Of a stretch of DNA of 9,643 bases, positions 1-6,323 are shown one piece after another. Every line of letters starts with the position of its first letter. The first letter of the stretch is position 1. The notes beneath the pieces are model-generated. The model was not told the DNA's origin and did not search any database. It saw only the letters and a list, made by a program, of their open reading frames with translations. The position numbers and the translations under genes are program-made. Origin of the DNA: Gallionellaceae bacterium (lineage in GTDB: Bacteria > Pseudomonadota > Gammaproteobacteria > Burkholderiales > Gallionellaceae); NCBI GenBank assembly GCA_003151655.1, contig PLYB01000116.1:48293-57935 (forward strand), read 5' to 3'.

Positions 1-539
1 TCCAACTCAAGGCATGGCAGCAAGAAGAGCTTACCCGCGACCTTGCTCTGGCGGTGAACGTAAGTGCCAATCAGTTCCGCCAGACTGATTTCGTGGCACA
101 AGTACAAGCTCTAGTGCTACGCCATGCTATCAACCCGAAAATGCTCAAGATGGAACTCACCGAAAGCATGTTGTTTGAGAACATCGAAAACATTATTGTT
201 ACTATGAATGCATTGAAAGAAATTGGTGTCAGGTTCTCGCTCGACGATTTCGGTACCGGCTATTCATCCTTGCAATACCTCAAACGGTTACCGCTCAATC
301 AGCTCAAGATCGACCAGTCTTTCGTACGCGACATTGCCGTCGATAGCAGCGATAAAGCCATCGTGAGTACAATCGTCGCCATGGCACATAGCCTTGGATT
401 GGATGTCATTGCCGAAGGAGTGGAGGCGGAGGATCAGCGAAAAATTCTGCTAGACACGGGTTGCGCTCACTACCAAGGATATCTGTTTGGCAAACCCGTT
501 CCGATTGAGCAGTTTGAGGCGCTACTGAAGCTGTGCTAA
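1..539 (+). CDS. EAL-domain c-di-GMP phosphodiesterase, C-terminal part (5' truncated by window)
   Basis: This is the C-terminal part of an EAL domain, which hydrolyses the second messenger cyclic di-GMP to pGpG. The frame is open from base 3 to the TAA at 537-539, and no true start is visible; the GTG at 54 lies inside the conserved NVSANQF motif, so the gene begins upstream. In order I see NVSANQF (about 57-77), ELTES (153-167), DDFGTGYSSL (243-272), KIDQSFV (306-326), AEGVE (411-425) and QGYLFGKPVP (474-503). These supply the metal-binding Asn, Glu and Asp-Asp, the catalytic-site Lys, the second Glu and the late Gln of active EAL enzymes, so the visible half looks catalytically intact. The EAL signature itself and any sensor or GGDEF domain lie outside the window. 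The gene sits 389 bp before a type IV filament operon on the same strand, and a regulatory link through c-di-GMP is possible but is inference. Confidence 0.95.
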   Translation, partial: QLKAWQQEELTRDLALAVNVSANQFRQTDFVAQVQALVLRHAINPKMLKMELTESMLFENIENIIVTMNALKEIGVRFSLDDFGTGYSSLQYLKRLPLNQLKIDQSFVRDIAVDSSDKAIVSTIVAMAHSLGLDVIAEGVEAEDQRKILLDTGCAHYQGYLFGKPVPIEQFEALLKLC

Positions 540-642
540 ACGCCATTGCCTTGTGAACGGGTAGCAGTCTCGACAGGAGTCCGTCGCCAAGTGCCACTTT
601 CGAGTAACTAAATTAAAGCTGAGCTAAAAATTAGTCTTCCCG

Positions 643-726
643 TTAACGGCCAGTGATGAAAGGCCAGACTGGACTCAGTTGAGTGTCATTCGCGGCAAAG
701 CCGCTCAATTTCAATTTCCGCAGCAT
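643..726 (-). CDS. Possible 27-residue mini-ORF, doubtful
   Basis: On the minus strand an ATG at 726-724 opens a 27-codon frame that closes with TAA at 645-643. Its C-terminal part reads AANDTQLSPVWPFITGR. The composition is protein-like, but the frame lies entirely over the inverted-repeat cluster and has no clear ribosome binding site. It overlaps the C-terminal codons of the other small minus-strand frame (686-829). It could be a tiny gene, the tail of a degraded gene, or a coding-like reading of a dispersed repeat. I cannot assign a function. Confidence 0.2.
   Translation of the reverse strand: MLRKLKLSGFAANDTQLSPVWPFITGR
650..704. repeat. Cluster of three short inverted repeats (REP-like element)
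   Basis: Three adjacent dyads occupy 55 bases: CCAGT (650-654) with ACTGG (668-672); ACTCA (673-677), GT, TGAGT (680-684); and GCGGC (692-696), AAA, GCCGC (700-704). The last is a compact GC-rich hairpin with a three-base loop. Such a row of small hairpins between genes resembles repetitive extragenic palindromes or the core of a dispersed non-coding repeat, but only one copy lies in this window. None is followed by a run of T on either strand, so a simple terminator is unlikely. Confidence 0.4.
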
Positions 727-829
727 CGATGATGCGCCGCATGTCGCCGCCTTGAATACTCTCGTGCCATTCTATATCAACTATTTGCGCGAGGCACTTG
801 CCCGGCACGTTGGTTAGCGCACGGTTCAC
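686..829 (-). CDS. Possible small ORF of unknown function (47 aa) or gene remnant
   Basis: On the minus strand a GTG at 829-827 begins a 47-codon frame ending with TGA at 688-686; an in-frame TGA lies three codons before the GTG. The middle and end look like ordinary protein: CLAQIVDIEWHESIQGGD followed by MRRIIDAAEIEIERLCRE, an amphipathic, charge-patterned helix. The start is weak, since only AAAGG abuts the GTG. The frame may therefore be the surviving 3' end of a decayed gene rather than an intact one. It lies opposite to the operon leader and ends inside the inverted-repeat cluster. I do not recognise a family. Confidence 0.3.
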   Translation of the reverse strand: MNRALTNVPGKCLAQIVDIEWHESIQGGDMRRIIDAAEIEIERLCRE

Positions 830-841
830 CTTTAGTCAACT

Positions 842-850
842 TGCTATAAC
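842..850 (+). promoter_or_regulatory. Extended -10 promoter candidate for the pilus-like operon
   Basis: The bases TGCTATAAC match an extended -10 element (TG-N-TATAAT type) for a housekeeping sigma factor. No good -35 box stands 16-18 bases upstream, which fits the extended -10 class. Transcription would start near 857 and leave a leader of about 70 bases before the ATG at 929. This is a prediction from sequence only. Confidence 0.4.
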
Positions 851-860
851 TAGCCACTTG

Positions 861-877
861 CCACCGCAGTCAGGTGG
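861..877 (+). other. Small hairpin in the operon leader
   Basis: CCACC (861-865) pairs with GGTGG (873-877) across a seven-base loop. It would lie at the very 5' end of the transcript predicted from the extended -10 element and could stabilise the mRNA or serve as a protein-binding site. Five pairs is short, so chance is possible. Confidence 0.25.
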
Positions 878-918
878 AACATTAATTTGGCTGGCAGCTT
901 CATTCAGCGGGTTGAAAT

Positions 919-924
919 AAGGAA
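919..924 (+). promoter_or_regulatory. Ribosome binding site deciding the ATPase start
   Basis: AAGGAA lies four bases before the ATG at 929 and is the best Shine-Dalgarno match near the 5' end of this gene. It supports the ATG over the in-frame TTG at 887, which would add 14 residues unlike the family N-terminus and has no such site. Confidence 0.7.
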
Positions 925-928
925 CGAC

Positions 929-2635
929 ATGGACGCGCCCCAACATCCAACCCAGCAACCCATTGGTCAGTTACTGCTCGACAAAGGCGTCATCAGCGAA
1001 GATCAGTTGCGCATCGCCGCTCAGGAACAAAGCAATACGCCACAGCCCTTGGGACGATTATTAGTACGGCTGGGGTTTCTCTCCGAAGCCACCATCCGCG
1101 ATGTGCTGTCGGAAAATCTGGGGCAGATCAGTGTCGATCTTACCGCTGTCATTATCGACGCTGCCGCCGTGGCTCTGATCCCTCAGGATGTCGCACGACG
1201 TTACCAATTACTGCCGTTGTCGGTGGACTCGTCCAGTAAAATTCTGACTATTGCGGTTGCCGATCCCGACAACATCATTGCACTCGACCAAGTGCGCGCG
1301 CTGCTTAAAGACGAATATCGCCTCGTCACCCAACTCGCCAGTGAGTCCGACATCCTGCGCGCTATCGACCAATATTACGGCTTCGAGCTTTCCATTGACG
1401 GCATCTTGCATGAGATTGAGCCGGGCGAGATGGACTATCAAAACCTGCAACAAGGAGTAACCGAATTTAGCCAACCCGTGGTGCGCTTGATCGACGCATT
1501 GCTCACCGAGGCCGTGCAACAAAGCGCATCGGATATTCACTTTGAACCGGAGAGTAGCTTCCTGCGTATCCGTTACCGGGTTGACGGTGTACTGCGCCAG
1601 GTGCGCAGCCTGCACAAAAGTTTCTGGCCTGCGATGGTGGTGCGCATGAAGGTAATGAGCGGGATGAATATCGCCGAAACGCGCGCGCCGCAGGATGGAC
1701 GTATCTCGTTGCGTTTGTCCGGTCGCCCTATTGATTTTCGCGTCGCCTCACACCCCACCACGCATGGCGAAAATCTCGTGCTGCGCATTTTGGATCGACA
1801 AAAAGGAATCGTGGCTATCGAGCAGATCGGGCTTGATGATATTGCGCTCAACACACTCAGAAACATCATCGCCAAACCGGAGGGCATCGTACTGGTGACG
1901 GGGCCGACGGGCAGCGGCAAAACAACGACGTTGTATTCGATACTGAATCACGTCAACACTGAGTCGGTCAATATCATGACGCTGGAAGACCCGGTGGAAT
2001 ATCCCATTGCACTGATCCGCCAAAGCTCGGTGAACGATGCCGCAAAACTGGATTTCGTCAACGGCATTCGTTCCATGATGCGCCAAGACCCGGACATCAT
2101 TCTGGTCGGGGAGATTCGCGACCACCCCACTGCCGAGATGGCGTTCCGCGCTGCTATGACCGGTCACCAGGTTTATTCTACGCTGCACACCAACTCGGCC
2201 ATCGGCGCAATTCCACGTCTGCTCGATATTGGCATCTTGCCTGACATCTTGGCGGGCAACATCATCGGCATCGTTGCCCAGCGGCTGATCCGCATCCTGT
2301 GTCCGCATTGCAAAGCCAGCTACCGTCCCGACGACACCGAACGAAAAATACTCGGCTTGGCGCGTAACGATGACACGACGCTATATCGTGCGGTCGGATG
2401 CGACTTGTGCCACCGCCAAGGCTACCAAGGGCGACGCGCGATCATGGAAATATTTAAAATCGACAGCGACATTGACGATCTCATTTCACGCCGCGCCAGC
2501 ATGCGCGATTTGAAACGATGCGCACTGGAAAAAGGTTTCCGCCCGCTGGCACAAGACGGCATCCGTCGCGTTATCCAAGGAGATACTTCCATTGCAGAGA
2601 TCTCCCGCGTAGTTGATCTGACCGACCGCACGTAG
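929..2635 (+). CDS. gspE: GspE/MshE-type assembly ATPase (T2SS/type IV pilus family)
   Basis: This is the hexameric cytoplasmic ATPase that powers pseudopilin or pilin assembly through the inner-membrane platform; it has 568 residues, normal for the family. The N-terminus (residues 11-63) carries two tandem 24-residue MshEN-type motifs separated by exactly five residues. The ATPase core has Walker A GPTGSGKT (325-332), the Asp box LEDPVEYP (352-359), Walker B ending in ILVGEIRD with Glu395, and the His box around GHQVYSTLHTN (412-422). A zinc-binding tetracysteine follows as CPHC (458-461) and CDLC (491-494), typical of GspE, PilB and MshE and absent from retraction PilT. The ATG at 929 is chosen for its AAGGAA site. 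It is the first gene of the operon, 11 bases before the platform gene. Whether GspE, MshE or PilB is the closest relative cannot be settled here; the MshEN repeats and downstream gene order lean towards MshE. Confidence 0.96.
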   Translation: MDAPQHPTQQPIGQLLLDKGVISEDQLRIAAQEQSNTPQPLGRLLVRLGFLSEATIRDVLSENLGQISVDLTAVIIDAAAVALIPQDVARRYQLLPLSVDSSSKILTIAVADPDNIIALDQVRALLKDEYRLVTQLASESDILRAIDQYYGFELSIDGILHEIEPGEMDYQNLQQGVTEFSQPVVRLIDALLTEAVQQSASDIHFEPESSFLRIRYRVDGVLRQVRSLHKSFWPAMVVRMKVMSGMNIAETRAPQDGRISLRLSGRPIDFRVASHPTTHGENLVLRILDRQKGIVAIEQIGLDDIALNTLRNIIAKPEGIVLVTGPTGSGKTTTLYSILNHVNTESVNIMTLEDPVEYPIALIRQSSVNDAAKLDFVNGIRSMMRQDPDIILVGEIRDHPTAEMAFRAAMTGHQVYSTLHTNSAIGAIPRLLDIGILPDILAGNIIGIVAQRLIRILCPHCKASYRPDDTERKILGLARNDDTTLYRAVGCDLCHRQGYQGRRAIMEIFKIDSDIDDLISRRASMRDLKRCALEKGFRPLAQDGIRRVIQGDTSIAEISRVVDLTDRT

Positions 2636-2646
2636 ACCAACTCAAC

Positions 2647-3849
2647 ATGACGATGTATTCCTACCAAGCGATCAACGCCGAAGGCAAATCCAGCAAAGGA
2701 ATACTGGATGCGGCCAATCTGATTGATCTCGAATTGCACTTGAAGCGTGACGGACTTGATCTCATCAATGCCAAAGAAAAAGAGAACTCATCATCGTTCG
2801 GCAGCACAAAAATCAAGCGTATCGAGCTCATCACGTTTTTCTTCAACCTCGATCAACTCACCCGCGCGGGCGTGCCACTGCTGGAATGCCTGGCCGATCT
2901 GCGCGACAGCATGGAGGAGCCCGCCTTCCGCGAGATCATCGCCAGCTTGGTGGAATCCATCGAAAACGGGAAAACTCTCTCGCAGGCGATGGCACAACAT
3001 CCCAATGCATTCGACAAGATCACCGTCAACCTAACCCTCGCGGGAGAAAAAAGCGGCAAGCTGCCCGACATATTCAGACACATCACCGAATCGTTAAAAT
3101 GGCAAGACGAGCTGGTATCGCAAACCAAAAACATGATGCTGTATCCGGTGTTTGTCGGCAGCGTGGTACTCGCCGTTACCTTTTTCCTGATGATCTATCT
3201 CGTGCCGCAACTGGTCGGCTTCATCAAAGGCATGGGACAGGAAATTCCATTGCAAACGCGCATGCTGTTGGCCACCTCTGCTATCTTTGTGCATTACTGG
3301 TATATCCTGCTCGCGCTCCCTTTCATCCTGTTCGGCACATACCAGGGCGCACTCATTCTCCGCCCGGGGCTGCGCTACCACGTTGACAATCTCAAGCTGC
3401 ATATCTGGCCGACGGGGCCGGTGTTGCGCAAAATAATTCTGGCACGTTTCGCCAATACCTTCGCCATGATGTACAGCTCCGGCATCACCATTCTTGATTG
3501 CATCGCCAACTCGCGCGATCTGGCTAACAATCAGGTCATCGCAAAAAGCCTCGACACCGTCATGCACGAGATCGAGTCCGGCAAAAATCTCACTCAAAGT
3601 TTCGAGCACACCGGCATCTTTCCGCCGCTGGTTGTACGCATGCTCAAGGTAGGCGAAGCCACCGGACAACTCGATCAAGCCCTGCTCAATGTCAGTTACT
3701 TCTACGACCGCGACGTGAAAGATTCCATCAAAAAAGTGCAGGTCATGATCGAACCAACCATGACCATCATTCTCGGCGCTTTACTAGGTTGGGTCATGTT
3801 GTCGGTGCTGTCGCCAATCTACGACATCATCAGTAAGATGAAAGTGTGA
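2647..3849 (+). CDS. gspF: GspF/MshG-type inner-membrane platform protein
   Basis: This 400-residue polytopic protein is the platform on which the ATPase acts to extrude pilin subunits. It shows the two tandem T2SSF helical-bundle domains of the family, roughly residues 62-185 and 265-390. Matching motifs recur in each half: TRAGVPLLECL (72-82) and AGEKSGKLPDIF (132-143) against YSSGITILDCI (276-286) and VGEATGQLDQAL (335-346). Membrane segments are visible at about 168-192, 217-236 and 370-393, the usual three. The N-terminus (YSYQAINAEGKSSKG) is the standard short beta domain. The start is ATG 2647 or, six bases on, ATG 2653; neither has a good Shine-Dalgarno site, so translation may depend on ribosomes finishing the ATPase gene 11 bases earlier. 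Family assignment is secure, while the GspF versus MshG or PilC label is not. Confidence 0.95.
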   Translation: MTMYSYQAINAEGKSSKGILDAANLIDLELHLKRDGLDLINAKEKENSSSFGSTKIKRIELITFFFNLDQLTRAGVPLLECLADLRDSMEEPAFREIIASLVESIENGKTLSQAMAQHPNAFDKITVNLTLAGEKSGKLPDIFRHITESLKWQDELVSQTKNMMLYPVFVGSVVLAVTFFLMIYLVPQLVGFIKGMGQEIPLQTRMLLATSAIFVHYWYILLALPFILFGTYQGALILRPGLRYHVDNLKLHIWPTGPVLRKIILARFANTFAMMYSSGITILDCIANSRDLANNQVIAKSLDTVMHEIESGKNLTQSFEHTGIFPPLVVRMLKVGEATGQLDQALLNVSYFYDRDVKDSIKKVQVMIEPTMTIILGALLGWVMLSVLSPIYDIISKMKV

Positions 3850-3856
3850 GTTACCC

Positions 3857-5347
3857 GTGAGCCTATCATGCAAAACTTTACTTTTTATGAGCGCGGCACA
3901 TTTTCAAGCTTACTCCTGGGACAATGGCAATCTAGCGGAAGCTCAGCACTTCAGCAATGATCTGGCCGGGCGCGAACAATTTTCAGCTTATCTAAAACAG
4001 CGTCGTAATCCGGCCTATCTACTGGTCGATGTGATCGAAGAAGACTTCCGACTGGAGTCCGTTCCGCATTTAACCGGTAGAAATCGGCGCGATCTAATCG
4101 CGCGCAAGTTCGAGCAGTACTACCGTAACACTCCGTTCCGCCAAGCCAAGGTTCTGCACCGTCAAACTCAAGGTCGGCACGATGACGAAATGCTGTTCTC
4201 CGCGTTAACCAATCCGCAGCGCATCCTGCCCTGGCTGGATACTCTGCTCAGCAACAGCATTCCGATTATCGGCATTCATTCCCTGCCCAACACCGGCACT
4301 CCGTTACTGAAAAGCATTGCATCCAAACATGTGTTACTGCTGTCGTGGGAAAAATATGCGGGTCTGCGTCAAACCTATTTCCAGCAAAAACGCCTGCACT
4401 TCTCCCGCCTGACACCGATCGATAGCAATAGCTCTTTTAGCGAAGCTGTCGCAACAGAAACGCCGCGCACTCAACAATACTTAAAGAGTTTAAGTCTGCC
4501 ACTGCCCGGTGAAATATTGCACGTGTACATCATTTGCCATGAAAACGACAAACTTGCGCTGCAATCCCAATTGCAAGACACACCAGAGTTGCGCTACTCC
4601 TATCTGGACGTGCAAACACTCGCCACCGGCATCAAAGCGAATGCTAGTTATCCGGACTCGGATGCCACCACCTTATTTCTGCATTTGCTGGCGACAAAGC
4701 CGCCCTCCAGCAATTACGCCAATTCGACACACACCCATTTCTACCTGCTTTGGCAGTTACGCTGGCTACTATACGGACTCGCTACGGCAACAACATTGGC
4801 AAGCATTCTTTGGAGCGTTCACTTCGTCTGGCAAGGGCGTGATTTTGTATCCCAAACCGAACCGATACTTACGCAGGCCGCGCAACTTTCAGATCAGGCA
4901 GCAGACATCACCCATAATTTTCCTGCCACCGCCCTACCTGCTACAGATATGAAAACAGCCGTTGCCCTAGCACGAAAACTCGGCAACTACTCGCCCGCAC
5001 CCGAAGCGATATTGTCAAAGCTAAGCAGTGTGCTCGATCAATACCAGCGTGTTCTTCTGCACAAGCTTTCCTGGCAAACCAGTGCTGCCGATGCCCCGCC
5101 CTCTGCTTACCCGGCACAGGTCATCACCCTCGACGGCGAGCTACTCGATTTCGGCAACAATTACCGCAGCGCCCTCGCGTATCTGGATAACTTTCAACAA
5201 GCACTAATCCAGCACGGTTATACCGTCACCGCAAAAACCTTACCTTTGGACATTAGCCCCAAAGGAAGCGTCAGCGGAGACCAGCAATTGAGGCCGGATA
5301 AATCGGCGCAATTCACGCTGAAACTCATCTGGAGACAACCGAAGTGA
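3857..5347 (+). CDS. Single-pass pilus-assembly protein, PilM/GspL-like plus PilN-like layout
   Basis: This 496-residue protein has no confident named family from sequence alone. It has one strong membrane segment at about 303-325 (WLLYGLATATTLASILWSV), which splits it into a cytoplasmic part of about 300 residues and a periplasmic part of about 170. That layout is what a PilM-PilN fusion, GspL or MshI would have, and its place after the ATPase and platform genes fits. The cytoplasmic part contains a distinctive block, YLLVDVIEEDFRLESVPHL (54-72), then ARKFEQYYRNTPFR and LFSALTNP; I believe it recurs in uncharacterised betaproteobacterial proteins of similar loci. I see no clear actin-type phosphate loop, so ATP binding is doubtful. 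The periplasmic end alternates helix and strand (LDGELLDFGNNY, FTLKLIWR), as in ferredoxin-like PilN/GspL domains. The start is GTG 3857, seven bases after the platform stop; ATG 3887 is an alternative. The role as ATPase-to-periplasm connector is inferred. Confidence 0.75.
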   Translation: MSLSCKTLLFMSAAHFQAYSWDNGNLAEAQHFSNDLAGREQFSAYLKQRRNPAYLLVDVIEEDFRLESVPHLTGRNRRDLIARKFEQYYRNTPFRQAKVLHRQTQGRHDDEMLFSALTNPQRILPWLDTLLSNSIPIIGIHSLPNTGTPLLKSIASKHVLLLSWEKYAGLRQTYFQQKRLHFSRLTPIDSNSSFSEAVATETPRTQQYLKSLSLPLPGEILHVYIICHENDKLALQSQLQDTPELRYSYLDVQTLATGIKANASYPDSDATTLFLHLLATKPPSSNYANSTHTHFYLLWQLRWLLYGLATATTLASILWSVHFVWQGRDFVSQTEPILTQAAQLSDQAADITHNFPATALPATDMKTAVALARKLGNYSPAPEAILSKLSSVLDQYQRVLLHKLSWQTSAADAPPSAYPAQVITLDGELLDFGNNYRSALAYLDNFQQALIQHGYTVTAKTLPLDISPKGSVSGDQQLRPDKSAQFTLKLIWRQPK

Positions 5348-5943
5348 ATTTCTCAAAAGCTGACCTGCCCCACATAAAATGGAGCCTGCTTGCTTTCACT
5401 TTGAGCTTGCTGATTGGTAGCACAGTCATCCTGTTGAGCGCGAAATACGTTGATCACGCACGCAAAGAACGGCAACAAGCGCAACGCCAACTCATCGCCG
5501 CGCGGATAAAAATTGGCGATGCACATAGCGATCTGGCGAACATGTCTATCTATGCCCGAGAATATGCCTCACTGCTAGATAACAAAATCATCGGCGGTGA
5601 GCAACGTCTCGACTGGATGGAAGGCTTGGAAAAATTGCAGCAACGCCACCTCGTTGTCGATTTCAAATACACCATTGCACCACAACAGCCTTATATCCCG
5701 AGCCCGGCGCTGAACACCGGTAATTTCGACCTGCAACTGAGCGGGCTAAATCTGCAACTAGACCTGCTGCATGAAATGCAGTTGCTCAGAATGTTGCACG
5801 CATTACGCTCGAACATCAAAGGCGGATTCATCATCGACCACTGCACGCTGGAACGAAGCACGGCCACCCCGTCATCCCTTGCCAGACTTAAAGCGGAATG
5901 TGCGGGTGGCTGGATCACCATGAAGATAAAGGGCACACCATGA
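5344..5943 (+). CDS. PilO/MshJ-like inner-membrane coiled-coil protein
   Basis: This 199-residue bitopic protein has a short cytoplasmic N-terminus and one membrane segment at about 13-33. A charged Gln/Arg/Lys-rich helix (36-67) likely forms a coiled coil, and a periplasmic alpha/beta domain follows. This is the PilO, GspM or MshJ architecture: such proteins pair with PilN-like partners to form the alignment subcomplex in the periplasm. Cys167 and Cys186 near the C-terminus may form a disulphide. The GTG start overlaps the previous stop by four bases (GTGA) and has GGAGA at 5331-5335, eight bases upstream, so translation looks coupled but also independently primed. The assignment rests on topology and position rather than a motif, and sequence similarity to PilO is not obvious by eye. 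Confidence 0.7.
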   Translation: MNFSKADLPHIKWSLLAFTLSLLIGSTVILLSAKYVDHARKERQQAQRQLIAARIKIGDAHSDLANMSIYAREYASLLDNKIIGGEQRLDWMEGLEKLQQRHLVVDFKYTIAPQQPYIPSPALNTGNFDLQLSGLNLQLDLLHEMQLLRMLHALRSNIKGGFIIDHCTLERSTATPSSLARLKAECAGGWITMKIKGTP

Positions 5944-6323
5944 ATAGCGCAATGCGCTGTGCCGTAATCCTCGCCCTCGGCTTTACACCGGGGGGGCAAG
6001 CAGATGAGCTTGGCCGTTTATTTTTCACTCCGGATGAACGCCTGCAACTTGATCGACAATACGCCCGCCATACCAGCATAAACGATCAATCAGGCATCAT
6101 CGTGAATGGCCTTATTCAGCGTAGCGATGGGGCACGCACCGTCTGGATCAACGGCAAAGCACAAGCCAACGCTCCCGGCAAAAACACCAGCGCCGTGCCC
6201 GTAACCGTACCGGGAAAAACCGAGCCCATCGAAGTCAAAGTAGGGCAACGCTTGCTGCTCGACAACTTGCCTCCCTCAAAGACTGAGACACAGAGCACTT
6301 CCAAAAAAGGTGATGAGCAATGA
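5940..6323 (+). CDS. Small exported PilP/MshK-like protein
   Basis: This 127-residue protein has a probable Sec signal peptide: residues 1-21 have Arg6, a hydrophobic stretch AVILALGF, and a likely cut after GQA before DELG. There is no lipobox, so it is probably soluble periplasmic rather than a lipoprotein as PilP is. Two blocks stand out: GRLFFTPDERLQLDRQY (25-41), and GIIVNGLIQRSDGARTVW (52-69) with INGKAQ and later VKVGQRLLL (99-107). The second resembles the homology-region strand pattern of PilP, GspC and MshK, which contacts the secretin and the PilN/PilO pair. The ATG overlaps the previous stop as ATGA and has AAGGG at 5929-5933, six bases before it, which favours this start over an in-frame one at 5898. 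A run of seven G (5990-5996) lies within the signal peptide codons. The C-terminal tail is Ser/Thr/Lys-rich and probably disordered. Confidence 0.7.
   Translation: MNSAMRCAVILALGFTPGGQADELGRLFFTPDERLQLDRQYARHTSINDQSGIIVNGLIQRSDGARTVWINGKAQANAPGKNTSAVPVTVPGKTEPIEVKVGQRLLLDNLPPSKTETQSTSKKGDEQ

Larger units (their letters stand above)
540..928. other. Intergenic and leader region upstream of the pilus-like operon
   Basis: This stretch separates the EAL gene from the ATPase gene. I see no convincing Rho-independent terminator after the EAL stop: the short dyad CGAC...GTCG near 568-588 has only a four-pair stem and no T-run. The middle holds a cluster of short inverted repeats (650-704) and two overlapping small minus-strand open frames (643-726 and 686-829). 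The right end holds an extended -10 promoter candidate, a small leader hairpin and the ribosome binding site of the ATPase gene. No plus-strand gene is supported here. Confidence 0.6.

Noticed and set aside
54..56. GTG at 54 as a start for the EAL gene
   Set aside because: It is the Val within the conserved NVSANQF motif, and the frame stays open to the window edge with sensible EAL-domain sequence before it.
560..630. Rho-independent terminator after the EAL gene
   Set aside because: The dyads there have at most about four pairs and no following T-run, so I cannot support a terminator.
643..704. Inverted repeats as the ends of an insertion sequence or attachment site
   Set aside because: There is no transposase or integrase sequence, no flanking direct repeat and no tRNA gene; the dyads are local hairpins rather than distant terminal repeats.
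887..928. TTG at 887 as the start of the ATPase gene, adding 14 residues
   Set aside because: The extra residues are unlike the family N-terminus, no ribosome binding site precedes the TTG, and the ATG at 929 has a well placed AAGGAA.
1748..2308. 186-codon open frame on the minus strand opposite the ATPase gene
   Set aside because: It is a shadow of the GC-biased codons of a clearly identified gene; the translation has no recognisable motif and a His/Arg/Asp-heavy composition typical of antisense frames.
2886..3386. 166-codon plus-strand frame inside the platform gene
   Set aside because: It is an alternate frame of the GspF-like gene, Arg/His/Gln-rich with no motif, while the main frame shows both family domains.
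3094..3678. 194-codon open frame on the minus strand opposite the platform gene
   Set aside because: It lies wholly within a confidently assigned gene, has no signals of its own, and its composition is that of an antisense shadow.
5898..5939. In-frame upstream start for the PilP/MshK-like gene
   Set aside because: It would put a charged, Trp/His-rich stretch before the signal peptide; the ATG at 5940 has an AAGGG site and follows the operon's overlap pattern.
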